This document shows positions 7,653 through 16,523 of a stretch of DNA of 64,000 nucleotides, piece by piece. The notes below the pieces were generated by a model. The model did not search any database. It had not been told where the DNA came from and saw nothing but the letters and a program-made list of their open reading frames with translations. The translations under genes were made by a program, and so were the position numbers. The first letter of the stretch is position 1. Every line of letters begins with the position of its first letter. The stretch lies in NCBI RefSeq assembly GCF_943846705.1, contig NZ_OX044366.1, forward strand, positions 620,001-684,000, read 5' to 3'. The DNA comes from an uncultured Pseudomonas sp. Its GTDB lineage: Bacteria > Pseudomonadota > Gammaproteobacteria > Pseudomonadales > Pseudomonadaceae.

Positions 7653-8777
7653 ATGCCTATATTCGTTACGCCTTTCGCCCAACTCGACCTGATTCGCCAA
7701 CCCGACCAGCTGCATGAGCCGCTGCAGGCATTCGATGCCGCCGACGAATACCTGCTCAACCATGTGCATGAGCACGGGCAGCCTGACGCTGCGCGAGTGT
7801 TAGTGCTGAATGACAGTTTCGGCGCACTGGCGGCCAGCCTCGCCGGTCAGGCGCACATCACCAGCAGCGGTGACTCGCACCTCGGCCACTTAGGTTTGCA
7901 GGTCAACCTGCAGCGCAACCAGCTGCCGGCAGATGCCGTGCGTTTTGTCCCGGCCAGTGCCACCGCGCAGGGGCCATTTGATCTGGTGCTGATCCGCGTG
8001 CCGAAAACCCTGGCACTGCTGGAGGAGCAGCTGATACGCCTGCACGGCCAGCTCGCGCCTGGCGCACAGGTGATTGCCGCCGCCATGGTCAAACACCTGC
8101 CACGCGCCGCCGGTGATCTGCTGGAGCGCTACATCGGTCCGGTGCAGGCTTCGCTGGCGGTGAAAAAGGCCCGCCTGCTGTTCGCCACGCCAGAAGCTAA
8201 ACCAGCGGCGCGATCGCCCTACCCCACGGCTTACCGCTTGGATAAACCCGCGATTGAGCTGCGCAACCACGCCAACCTGTTCTGCCGCGAAGACCTGGAT
8301 ATCGGCACCCGCGCCTTCCTGCCGCACCTGCCCAAACACCTCAGCCGCATGCGCGTGGCCGATCTCGGCTGCGGCAATGGCGTGCTCGCTATCGCTTACG
8401 CCCTGGGCAGCACGCAGGCCGAACTGACGCTGGTGGATGAATCCTATATGGCCGTGCAGTCCGCTGAGGAAAACTGGCGCGCCGCCCTTGGTGAACGGCC
8501 AGTAGACATCCGCGCAGAGGATGGCTTGGCCGAACAGCCTGCGGACTCGCTGGACTTGGTGCTGTGCAACCCGCCCTTCCACCAGCAACAGGTGGTCGGC
8601 GACTTCCTCGCCTGGCGCATGTTCCAACAGGCCCGCGCCGCCTTGGTGACAGGCGGCGAACTGTGGATAGTCGGCAACCGCCACCTGGGCTACCACGCCA
8701 AGCTGAAGCGCCTGTTCCGCGGCGTCGAGCAGGTGGCAGCGACGCCGAAGTTTGTGGTGCTCAAGGCGATCAAGTAA
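7653..8777 (+). CDS. rlmG: 23S rRNA (guanine-1835-N2)-methyltransferase RlmG
   Basis: 374 residues with the two-domain architecture of RlmG and RsmC. A degenerate N-terminal methyltransferase-like half is followed by a catalytic half with the SAM site VADLGCGNGVLAIAYAL and the N-methyltransferase motif NPPFHQQQ. The C-terminus (GNRHLGYHAKLKRLF) is typical. It acts on naked 23S rRNA or the assembling 50S subunit. Confidence 0.92.
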   Translation: MPIFVTPFAQLDLIRQPDQLHEPLQAFDAADEYLLNHVHEHGQPDAARVLVLNDSFGALAASLAGQAHITSSGDSHLGHLGLQVNLQRNQLPADAVRFVPASATAQGPFDLVLIRVPKTLALLEEQLIRLHGQLAPGAQVIAAAMVKHLPRAAGDLLERYIGPVQASLAVKKARLLFATPEAKPAARSPYPTAYRLDKPAIELRNHANLFCREDLDIGTRAFLPHLPKHLSRMRVADLGCGNGVLAIAYALGSTQAELTLVDESYMAVQSAEENWRAALGERPVDIRAEDGLAEQPADSLDLVLCNPPFHQQQVVGDFLAWRMFQQARAALVTGGELWIVGNRHLGYHAKLKRLFRGVEQVAATPKFVVLKAIK

Positions 8778-8816
8778 TCCCCACGCCGCGCCTGCACACC
8801 CAGTTCCGCGCAGCCA

Positions 8817-9596
8817 TTAACGCCGCGTTGCAGAGAGCGCCGCACGGCGTTGTTGCCAGGTCAGCAACGCCACCAGGCCAACAATAATCACCGCAAATAC
8901 TTCGCTGGTGCCGACCACACCCAGGCCCAGCCCGCCTTTGGCCACCGAATGCGACAGCCAGTCGCCACAGGATGCGCCAAACGGTCGGGTGAGAATGTAG
9001 GCCATCCAGAAACTCGGCACCGCGCCGAGCTTGAACAGGTAATGCGCCACGCCCACCAAGCCAATCGCCGCCAAGAACAACAGCGCGGACACGGCATAGC
9101 CCAGGCGCATTTCCTCAGCCACCCAGTCGCCTGCCGCCGTGCCGAGAGCAAAGGTCATGAGGATCGCCAGCCAGTAGAAATACTCACGTCGCCCGCGATA
9201 GATGGTGCGGATCGACAAACTGCGTTCGCAGGCATACCAAAGCGCAAATGTCAGTGCCAACGCCACGCTGAAAAACACCGTAGTGCTGGTCAACGCCACG
9301 CCGTAGGTGTCGACCAAACTGTCCGTCAGCAGCGTGCCAAAGATGCTCACCTGCACCACGCACAACCAGTACGCCCAGGGCTCGTACTGCGCGCGACGTA
9401 ACTGCACGGCCATGACCAGCAGTAACAGCGCACCCATGATCAGGGTGGTGACGGGCAGGCCGACATGCAGTTTGAAAATCAGAAAATCGGCACCGGTTTC
9501 CCCCACCGTGGTGGACATAATCTTGATCAACCAGAACACCAGTGTCACCGCCGGCACTTTATTCAGCGCGGGCTCTACAGCATGGGCAGCGTGCAT
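8817..9596 (-). CDS. COG4705-type multi-pass membrane protein with internal repeats
   Basis: 259 residues, predominantly hydrophobic, with about seven or eight membrane segments. Related acidic motifs recur through the chain: TTVGETGADFL, LTDSLVDTYGVAL, LGTAAGDWVAEEM and FGASCGDWLSH. This points to an internally repeated membrane fold. The function is unknown, and an ion-related role is only a guess from the buried acids. ATG 9596 follows AGAGG by 7 nt, and GTG at 9599 is the alternative. Confidence 0.8.
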   Translation of the reverse strand: MHAAHAVEPALNKVPAVTLVFWLIKIMSTTVGETGADFLIFKLHVGLPVTTLIMGALLLLVMAVQLRRAQYEPWAYWLCVVQVSIFGTLLTDSLVDTYGVALTSTTVFFSVALALTFALWYACERSLSIRTIYRGRREYFYWLAILMTFALGTAAGDWVAEEMRLGYAVSALLFLAAIGLVGVAHYLFKLGAVPSFWMAYILTRPFGASCGDWLSHSVAKGGLGLGVVGTSEVFAVIIVGLVALLTWQQRRAALSATRR

Positions 9597-9629
9597 CACA
9601 TCACCTCTCGCGAATCATCTGTTTCTGCG

Positions 9630-11303
9630 TCAGTCGGCACGCAGGTCACTGTGCTCAACCTGCTGAGCCACAGTGGTCGGCATGCAGCCGTGGAAGATAT
9701 CCAGCTGCGGCTGATAAACCGAAGTACGCACCCCCATCAGGCCGATCAGCGAATGGAACAGGTTGTCATGCGACACCGGCTGGCTTGCCTGCTGGCGTAG
9801 GCAGTCGGCGGAAATACCGCTGCTGCGCTGCATGCCATCAGAGAACCACAGCAGCATGGGGATATGGGTTTGCTCGCTCGGTGCCATCGCGTAGGGCACA
9901 CCGTGCAGGTACATGCCGTGCTCGCCCAGCGATTCGCCATGGTCCGACAGGTACAGCATGGCCGTGTCCAGGCGCGCGGCATTGCTGCGCAGCAAGTCGA
10001 TGGTGGCGGCCAGCACATGGTCGGTGTAGAGCAGGCTGTTGTCGTAGGCATTGACGATGCTGGCGCTGTCACAGCGATCCAGTTGCACCTCTTTACACAC
10101 CGGGGTGAAGCGCTCGAAGGCGGCGGGGTAGCGTTTGTAATAGGCCGGGCCATGGCTGCCCTTCATGTGTAGCACCACCAGGCTGTCACGCGTCAGGCTG
10201 TCGAGGTAGGTCTGCAGGTTATGCAGCAGCGCCGCGTCGTGGCATTCACCTGCGTCACAGAACTCAGCCAGGTTGAGGTGCGATACATCCTCACGGGGCA
10301 CCCGATCACAGGCGCCCTTGCAGCCGGAATTGTTGTCGCGCCAGAGCACGCCGACGCCGGCGCGCTGCAACACATCCAGCAAGCCTTCACGATTACTGGC
10401 CATCGCGTCCTTGTAATCGGCGCGGCCGAGGTCCTGGAACATGCACGGCACCGACACCGCCGTGGCCGTACCGCAGGAGGAGGCATTTGGGAAGTTGATC
10501 ACGTCGCGCTGCGCCAGCTCCGGGTTGGTCGGCCGCGCATAACCGTTAAGGGAAAAATTCGCCGCACGCGCCGTTTCACCCACCACCAACACGGTGACGC
10601 GCGGCCGCTGCTGGGTGCTGACCACGCTGATGCGATGCGCGTCGGCACCCACCACTTCAAGCACCGCTGGCGCGGCCAGTTCACGCTTGAGGTAGCCGTG
10701 CACCGCCGCCACCACATTCGACGGCACCAGCATCAGGCGCACCTCGCGGTGATTACGAATCAACGAGGCATAAGGCTGGTACTGACTCATGACCAGCACG
10801 GCAAATACGCCCAGCAGCGCCGCCATGCTCGCCAGCTTGCCCGCCAGCTCGCGCCGCCACGTCAGGGCGCGAGTCGGCATACGGCTGATCAACAGCGCAG
10901 GCAGCACACCCAGCAACAGCAGCCAGAGCAGCAGACGGCCATTGAACAATTCGCTGGCTTCGGCGCTATCGGTCTGCAGCACGTTGGTCAGCATGTTGTA
11001 GTCGATGACGATGCCGTAGCTGTGCATAAAGTAGCTGGCCCCGGCCGACACCAGCACCAGCGCGCACAGCACCGGTTTAGTCAGACGGCCCCAGGCCAGC
11101 AGGCTGAGCAGCACGTACAGCCAGATCCACACAAACAGCGGCAGGCTGAGCAAAAACAGCGGGCTGTCATTGCTCATGCCGCCCACGCCCTGCCAGACCG
11201 TATGCCAGAACGGCAGGTTCATACTGACCATCAACCACAACGCCACCAGCATGGTCAGCACGTTACGGCTTACGGCCAACCGCTTCACAATCGATTCGCT
11301 CAC
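9630..11303 (-). CDS. eptA: EptA-like lipid A phosphoethanolamine transferase
   Basis: 557 residues. Five N-terminal membrane helices precede a periplasmic sulfatase-fold domain. Visible catalytic features are Glu243 in VVGETARAANFS, the nucleophile Thr281 in SCGTATAVSVPCMF (flanked by Cys277 and Cys287) and DHGESLGEHGMYLHG near the C-terminus. It adds phosphoethanolamine to lipid A, lowering negative charge and sensitivity to cationic peptides. It is divergent from the propeller/LtaS-like pair across about 245 bp. No clear PmrA box is visible. A core-sugar target remains possible. Confidence 0.88.
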   Translation of the reverse strand: MSESIVKRLAVSRNVLTMLVALWLMVSMNLPFWHTVWQGVGGMSNDSPLFLLSLPLFVWIWLYVLLSLLAWGRLTKPVLCALVLVSAGASYFMHSYGIVIDYNMLTNVLQTDSAEASELFNGRLLLWLLLLGVLPALLISRMPTRALTWRRELAGKLASMAALLGVFAVLVMSQYQPYASLIRNHREVRLMLVPSNVVAAVHGYLKRELAAPAVLEVVGADAHRISVVSTQQRPRVTVLVVGETARAANFSLNGYARPTNPELAQRDVINFPNASSCGTATAVSVPCMFQDLGRADYKDAMASNREGLLDVLQRAGVGVLWRDNNSGCKGACDRVPREDVSHLNLAEFCDAGECHDAALLHNLQTYLDSLTRDSLVVLHMKGSHGPAYYKRYPAAFERFTPVCKEVQLDRCDSASIVNAYDNSLLYTDHVLAATIDLLRSNAARLDTAMLYLSDHGESLGEHGMYLHGVPYAMAPSEQTHIPMLLWFSDGMQRSSGISADCLRQQASQPVSHDNLFHSLIGLMGVRTSVYQPQLDIFHGCMPTTVAQQVEHSDLRAD

Positions 11304-11548
11304 AGCGCACCCGAGTAGATAACAAGACTGCAGCGAATCTACTCAGGCGCTTGTGAAACGCCTGTCGGCGATATGTGAAAAAACTGTCGCGTTTTATCCG
11401 CTAGCTTTCGACTTTCAACCCCGTGCAAACACGCAAGGCCCGGCCATTGTTGAGCCGCCGGCGACTCACGAATTTTTCACACTCTTTTGACGCGAAATTG
11501 AATGCCCGGCTTCTAGGATGCAGCACTGCCTACCGATGGATATTGCCC
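11304..11548. promoter_or_regulatory. Divergent promoter region between eptA and the propeller gene
   Basis: About 245 bp separates the two starts. An in-frame upstream extension of the propeller ORF (from 11423) has no family support. The sequence is locally AT-richer, with TTTTTCACACTCTTTTGACG near 11473. I could not match a known PmrA, ColR or CprR site with confidence. Confidence 0.4.
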
Positions 11549-12475
11549 ATGCTGCCCACATCCTTACTCGACAAGCCGTTGTCCGCGCCCGCCGACCTGC
11601 TCAATGCGCTCAAGCCGAGCGGTAAACGCAGCGGCCTGCTGGTGGCGCAGCTGTCGCTGATGGTGCTGCTTGCCACGTTCGCCTACATGGGCTGGCGTCA
11701 CCTGTATCCACCTGTAGCGGAAACGGACTGGCGCTATGCGGTGTTCCTCGACGGCATCGAGAAAGTCAGCGCGATAGCCCTGGATGCCGAAGGCGGCTTG
11801 CTGCTCAGCGAAGAGCTGCAAAGCGGCGAGGGGCGTATTCTGCGTTACAGCGCCGACGGCAGCCTTGAGCCGGTCGAGGCTGGCCTGTCCAAGCCCGACG
11901 GCATGATCAGCTACCGTGGCGGCGTAGTGTTCAGCCAGGAGCAAGGCGATGAAGCCGTACTCTGGCGCACCCCGGAACGCACCGTCGAACTGTTCGCCGG
12001 CAGCAATGTCGAAGGCCTCGCCAATGATGGCCAGTACCTCTATGCCATTGAGGACCGCCACGGCGATGGGCGCTTGTTGCGCTACGACCCGGTCAGCGAC
12101 ACCACCCTGGTGCTGCGCACCGGCCTGGATCAAGCCGAAGCCATTAGCGCTTGCCCCGATGGCCGCCTGTTCTACAGCGAGAAGAAAAACGGCACGGTCT
12201 CGCAGCTGCATGCAGAAGGCCATGACAGCGTGGTGCTGAGCGGCCTTAACCAACCCGGCTTTCTCCTGTGCAACAGCGAGGGCTTGTGGATTACCGAAGA
12301 CGCCACGCACATGGCGCGCCTACTACGCCTTGCCCCGGACGGCCAACTGCACACGGTGCTGTCGCACCTGCGCTCGGCACAAAGCCTGATTGAAACCCGC
12401 CCGGGTCATTACCTACTCGCCGAACAAGGCCGCAACCGCGTGCTGAGCCTGCAACGCCACCCGACAGGAAATTGA
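11549..12475 (+). CDS. Membrane-anchored SMP-30/NHL-type beta-propeller protein
   Basis: 308 residues from MLPTSLLDKPLS. One N-terminal membrane segment (LLVAQLSLMVLLATFAYMGW, about 30-50) is followed by a periplasmic domain of propeller-like blades (for example EGLANDGQYLYAIEDRHGDGRLLRYDP). It resembles the SMP-30/gluconolactonase superfamily, but no substrate can be assigned. The stop at 12473-12475 is 3 nt before the ATG of the LtaS-like gene, so the two are almost certainly translated together. A periplasmic sensor, ligand binder or lactonase partner is possible. Confidence 0.75.
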   Translation: MLPTSLLDKPLSAPADLLNALKPSGKRSGLLVAQLSLMVLLATFAYMGWRHLYPPVAETDWRYAVFLDGIEKVSAIALDAEGGLLLSEELQSGEGRILRYSADGSLEPVEAGLSKPDGMISYRGGVVFSQEQGDEAVLWRTPERTVELFAGSNVEGLANDGQYLYAIEDRHGDGRLLRYDPVSDTTLVLRTGLDQAEAISACPDGRLFYSEKKNGTVSQLHAEGHDSVVLSGLNQPGFLLCNSEGLWITEDATHMARLLRLAPDGQLHTVLSHLRSAQSLIETRPGHYLLAEQGRNRVLSLQRHPTGN

Positions 12476-12478
12476 TTG

Positions 12479-14566
12479 ATGCCCGCCACCTCTACCCGCT
12501 CCGCCTCAGGCCGCAACGGTTTGCAGCAACACCTGCTGTTCACGGCGCTGAGCGGCATTCTGCTGATGCTGATGTACAGCCTGCTGCGTGCGGCGCTACT
12601 GGTTTACAACCATGAGCTGATCGGCGACACCAGCACCCGCGACCTGCTTGAAGCCTTCGGTAACGGCCTGCGTTTTGATCTGCGCCTGGTGGTTTTTGCC
12701 CTGGCCCCACTGCTGCTGGTGATGGGCAGCCGGCGCTTGATGGCCGCGCGCACCTGGCAACTGATCTGGCTCAGCGCAGTGGCCAGCCTGACCCTGTTTC
12801 TCGGCGTGCTGGAGCTGGACTTCTACCGCGAATTTCACCAGCGTCTCAATGCGCTGGTGTTTCAGTACCTCGGCGAAGACCCTGGCACCGTGCTGAGCAT
12901 GCTCTGGCATGGTTTCCCGGTCGGCCGCTACCTGATCGCCTGGGCACTGGCCAGCTGGCTGTTGTTCAAGACCCTGCAAGCCATCCACCGCCTGGCACCG
13001 CCGGCCGACCCAAGCCTCACGCCAGTTGCGGGCGAGCGCTGGTACTGGCGCATCAGCGTGTTCACCCTGTGCCTGCTGCTCGCCGTCGTCTCGGCGCGCG
13101 GCACCTTACGCCAGGGCCCACCGCTGCGCTGGGGCGACGCCAGCACCACCGAGTCGGTGTTCGCCAACCAACTGGGCCTCAACGGCACCCTGAGCCTGAT
13201 CGATGCGGGCAAAGCGCGCTGGTCCGATCACCGTGACAACCAATGGAAGGCCAGCCTGCCCGCAGACGCAGCCCAAGCGCTGGTGCGGCAGATGCTGCTG
13301 ACCCCGCAGGATCAGCTTATCGACGCCGACCAAGCGGCGATCCGCCGTATCAGTACGCCCAAGCCACAGCTGCAATTGCCGGTGCGCAATGTGGTAGTGA
13401 TCCTGATGGAAAGTTTCGCCGGCCACTATGTCGGCGCGCTCGGCGGCCAAGGCGCTATCACTCCGAACTTCGACCGTTTGACTGAGGAGGGCCTGCTGTT
13501 CACCCGCTACTTCTCCAACGGCACCCACACCCACCAGGGCATGTTCGCCACCATGGCCTGCTTCCCCAACTTGCCGGGCTTCGAGTACCTGATGCAAAGC
13601 CCGGAAGGGGCCAATAACTTCTCCGGGCTGCCGCAGTTGCTCGGCGAGCGCGGCTATGACGACCTCTATGTGTACAACGGCGACTTTGGCTGGGACAACC
13701 AGAAAGGCTTCTTCGGCAACCAGGGCATGAGCCACTTTATTGGCCGCAATGACTACGTCGACCCGGTGTTTTCCGACCCGACCTGGGGCGTTTCCGACCA
13801 GGACATGTTTGCCCGCGCCGACCAGGAACTGCGCAAGCTGGATCGCCAGCGGCCGTTTTATGCCCTGCTGCAAACCCTGTCCAACCACACCCCCTATGCC
13901 CTGCCCGACCCACTGCCGGTGGCGCCGGTCAGCGGCTTCGGCTCCAACGACGAACACCTCACGGCTATGCGCTATTCGGACTGGGCCTTGGGCCAGTTCT
14001 TTGAGAAGGCGCGTAAAGCCCCCTACTTCAAGGACACCCTGTTCGTGATCGTCGGCGACCACGGCTTTGGCAGCCCCGAGCAGCTCAGCGACATCGACCT
14101 GTATCGCTTCCACGTGCCGCTGCTGGTGATTGCCCCGGGTATTCAGGAACAGTTCGGCACACGCAATGACATTGCCGGCACCCAGCTGGACATCGTGCCG
14201 ACCATCATGGGTCGGCTTGGCGGCCCGGTGCAGCAGCAATGCTGGGGCCGCGACCTGTTGGCGCTGGACCCGGCCGATCCGGGCATAGGCGTGATCAAGC
14301 CCTCCGGCAGCGATCAGACCGTCGCCCTGGTGTCCGGGACCAACCTGTTGATTCAGCCGCGCGACGGCGCGCCGCGCCTGTATGACTACAAGCTGCATGA
14401 GCACGCAGGCGTGCAAGCCCTCGACAACGCCGCACTGCAACAGCACCTGCTGCCGCGCCTGCAGGCCTTTTTGCAAGTCGCCACCCAGAGCCTGTTGAGC
14501 AACACCGCCGGGGTCGGCAACACGCAGCCCAGCGCGGGGCAGACCGCCGCGCACAACAGCCCATAA
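12479..14566 (+). CDS. LtaS-like membrane sulfatase-fold transferase
   Basis: 695 residues. About five N-terminal membrane helices (roughly 15-205) precede an alkaline-phosphatase-superfamily domain. Metal or catalytic positions include Glu at about 311 (VVILMESFAG), Thr at about 351 (SNGTHTHQG) and Asp-His at about 527-528 (IVGDHGFGSP). Relatives include lipoteichoic acid synthases and OpgB-type glycerophosphate transferases. In a Gram-negative the product may be a modified periplasmic glucan or other envelope glycan, which is inference. ATG 12479 is preferred over TTG 12476. Confidence 0.85.
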   Translation: MPATSTRSASGRNGLQQHLLFTALSGILLMLMYSLLRAALLVYNHELIGDTSTRDLLEAFGNGLRFDLRLVVFALAPLLLVMGSRRLMAARTWQLIWLSAVASLTLFLGVLELDFYREFHQRLNALVFQYLGEDPGTVLSMLWHGFPVGRYLIAWALASWLLFKTLQAIHRLAPPADPSLTPVAGERWYWRISVFTLCLLLAVVSARGTLRQGPPLRWGDASTTESVFANQLGLNGTLSLIDAGKARWSDHRDNQWKASLPADAAQALVRQMLLTPQDQLIDADQAAIRRISTPKPQLQLPVRNVVVILMESFAGHYVGALGGQGAITPNFDRLTEEGLLFTRYFSNGTHTHQGMFATMACFPNLPGFEYLMQSPEGANNFSGLPQLLGERGYDDLYVYNGDFGWDNQKGFFGNQGMSHFIGRNDYVDPVFSDPTWGVSDQDMFARADQELRKLDRQRPFYALLQTLSNHTPYALPDPLPVAPVSGFGSNDEHLTAMRYSDWALGQFFEKARKAPYFKDTLFVIVGDHGFGSPEQLSDIDLYRFHVPLLVIAPGIQEQFGTRNDIAGTQLDIVPTIMGRLGGPVQQQCWGRDLLALDPADPGIGVIKPSGSDQTVALVSGTNLLIQPRDGAPRLYDYKLHEHAGVQALDNAALQQHLLPRLQAFLQVATQSLLSNTAGVGNTQPSAGQTAAHNSP

Positions 14567-14599
14567 CCCAGCCGTGATCGCGAGCCCCCGGACCGCCCT

Positions 14600-15247
14600 A
14601 TGTCGAGCCACCCGCACAGCACGCCACACCTGCCAAACGTCGGGGTGGGCCAATCGTCCGCCAGGCGCATGCTGAGCCGCATGGTCCGCCGTGCGGCACA
14701 GTGGCGCGCCCGGCAGCTGATCAGCAGCGCCCTGAAATTAGCCGACGAGCCCAGCCTGGTGCTCGACCTGCCCTGTGCCGCCGACGGCTTCTGGCCGTTG
14801 CTGCACACCAGTAATAGTCGTGTGGTGATTGCCGCCGAGACCACTACTGAGCGCCTGACAGCCGCACTGGCAGGGCTTGCGCCGGCCCTCGCCTGCCGGG
14901 TTCACCCCCTGCAAACCTCGCTGCTGGCGATTGACCTGGGGGCCAATGCCGTGGACTGTATTTTCTGCATGCACACCCTGCATCTAGTCGACGATCCACA
15001 GCGCCGGCTGGCCCTGCTGCGCGAGTTCAACCGGGTCACGCGCGACAGTGTGATCGTTTCAGTCTGGGTCGATGGCAACCTCGAAGCGGCGCGCCAAACC
15101 GCGCTCAGCCCGCGCAACGGCCAGGTTCAGCCTCGGGCGCAGATTGAGCGCGAGTTCACTGAGGCGGGCTTTCGCATCGGCGGCCACCGCGACTTTATCC
15201 CGGGCGTGGCCATGCTGCGCCTGTATGTGCTGCACAAACGCAGCTAA
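14600..15247 (+). CDS. Class I SAM-dependent methyltransferase-like protein
   Basis: 215 residues. Motif I is degenerate (VLDLPCAADGFWPLL), and the post-core region DCIFCMHTLHLVDDPQRRLALLREF resembles type-11 methyltransferases. The C-terminal GFRIGGHRDFIPGVAMLRLYVL fits the fold. It starts 33 bp after the LtaS-like gene on the same strand and may be co-transcribed. The substrate is unknown. Confidence 0.7.
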   Translation: MSSHPHSTPHLPNVGVGQSSARRMLSRMVRRAAQWRARQLISSALKLADEPSLVLDLPCAADGFWPLLHTSNSRVVIAAETTTERLTAALAGLAPALACRVHPLQTSLLAIDLGANAVDCIFCMHTLHLVDDPQRRLALLREFNRVTRDSVIVSVWVDGNLEAARQTALSPRNGQVQPRAQIEREFTEAGFRIGGHRDFIPGVAMLRLYVLHKRS

Positions 15248-15329
15248 CGAAAACGCCTACGACCTTGATCGACATGGTCGAACCGCACGGGGCTGGGTAT
15301 GCTGCGCCTTTTTTGTGCGAGCGATTGCC

Positions 15330-16100
15330 ATGCCTGTGTCCGATATTCTGCTATTGGTACTTGCCGGTTTTGCCGCCGGCGGGATGAATGCCCTGGCCGG
15401 TGGCGGCACGTTTTTCTCCTTCCCGGCATTGCTCGCCGCCGGCCTGCCACCAGTAACCGCCAACGCCACCAATGCCGTGGCGCTGTGGCCGGCCAGCCTG
15501 GCGGGGGCTTGGGCGGCGCGGGCCTCACTGCGGCCCTTGGGCGGCTATTTAGTGCCGTTGCTCGCCGCCGGCCTGGCCGGCGGTTTGCTCGGCGGTCTGC
15601 TGCTGCTGGTGGGCGGCGATGCGGTATTTGCCAAGCTGATTCCCTGGTTGCTGCTGGCCGCCACCAGCCTGTTTGCCGCCAGCCCCTGGCTCAGCCGCTG
15701 GCTGGCGGCGCGGCGCGCCGAAGCCGCGCAGCCACCGCACACACCCCTGTCGCTTGCCGCCCACGTCGGCGTGTCAATTTATGGCGGCTATTTCGGTGCC
15801 GGCATGGGTATTTTGCAGCTGGCGGCCTTCTCCATCGAAGGCCACCCACTGGCCCGCGCCAACGCGCTGAAAAACCTGATTTCAGCGGTGATCTACAGCG
15901 TGGCCACCGCCACTTTTATCATTGCCGGGCGGGTCAGTTGGTATGAGCTGGTGATTCTGCTGGTCGGGGCGACAGTCGGCGGTTATGTCGGCGGCGCGTT
16001 GGGGCAACGCTTGCCTGCCGGCTTGCTGCGTCTGCTGGTGATCGGCGTGGGCAGCGGCATGACCGCCTACTACTTCTGGGTCACTTACTTCGCTCAATAG
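15330..16100 (+). CDS. TauE/SafE-family membrane transporter
   Basis: 256 residues, about eight membrane helices in two homologous halves. The first half starts MPVSDILLLVLAGFAAGGMNALAGGG, and the second contains GYFGAGMGILQLAAFSIEG. The family exports or takes up sulfite, sulfoacetate, taurine-derived or other organic anions, and substrate cannot be read here. Upstream in-frame sequence has no family match, and the ATG at 15330 gives the normal N-terminus. Confidence 0.88.
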   Translation: MPVSDILLLVLAGFAAGGMNALAGGGTFFSFPALLAAGLPPVTANATNAVALWPASLAGAWAARASLRPLGGYLVPLLAAGLAGGLLGGLLLLVGGDAVFAKLIPWLLLAATSLFAASPWLSRWLAARRAEAAQPPHTPLSLAAHVGVSIYGGYFGAGMGILQLAAFSIEGHPLARANALKNLISAVIYSVATATFIIAGRVSWYELVILLVGATVGGYVGGALGQRLPAGLLRLLVIGVGSGMTAYYFWVTYFAQ

Positions 16101-16202
16101 CCGGGACCAGCCAGCGCAGGCACTCAACAACAGCGATCTAGCCGCCGCTTGCACAGCGTCGATGAACCCCCGAAGCTATGCGCCTGTTGACTGGAGCGCC
16201 TG

Positions 16203-16523
16203 ATGAACCTCGCCGAACTGACCACCCGCATGCACGCCATTCGTGATCGCAACGACTGGCGGCCCTTCCACAGCCCGAAGAACCTGGCCATGGCCGCCAG
16301 CGTGGAAATGGCCGAGCTGGTGGAGATTTTCCAGTGGCTGACCGAGCAGCAGTCACGCCAGCTGCCCGCCGAACAACTCGCGCATGCCGGCCAGGAAGTC
16401 GGCGATATCGTGCTCTATCTGATCCTCCTCTGCGCTGAGCTGGGCCTGGATATGGAGCAAGTGGTGCGCGCCAAACTGGCCGACAACGAAAACCGCTTTT
16501 TAGGGGCAGCGCACAATGACTGA
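16203..16523 (+). CDS. MazG-like nucleotide pyrophosphohydrolase
   Basis: 106 residues, all-alpha. The EXXE...EXXD metal-binding pattern is visible (VEMAELVEIFQW, then QEVGDIVLYLIL). The RS21-C6/dCTPase-like class removes pyrophosphate from (d)NTPs, often non-canonical ones. GGAG sits just before the ATG. The coding sequence overlaps the cmoM start by 8 nt, suggesting translational coupling. Confidence 0.85.
   Translation: MNLAELTTRMHAIRDRNDWRPFHSPKNLAMAASVEMAELVEIFQWLTEQQSRQLPAEQLAHAGQEVGDIVLYLILLCAELGLDMEQVVRAKLADNENRFLGAAHND

Noticed and set aside
10221..11318. 365-residue plus-strand frame opposite eptA
   Set aside because: It is His/Gln-rich shadow coding with no domain, and eptA has intact catalytic residues.
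11304..11548. PmrA or ColR box upstream of eptA
   Set aside because: No direct repeat with the expected spacing could be matched with confidence, so only a general promoter region is recorded.
13106..14653. 515-residue open frame antisense to the LtaS-like gene
   Set aside because: It has no family features and is composed of the skewed His/Gln/Arg/Ala content expected of a shadow frame. The plus-strand sulfatase gene has clear motifs.
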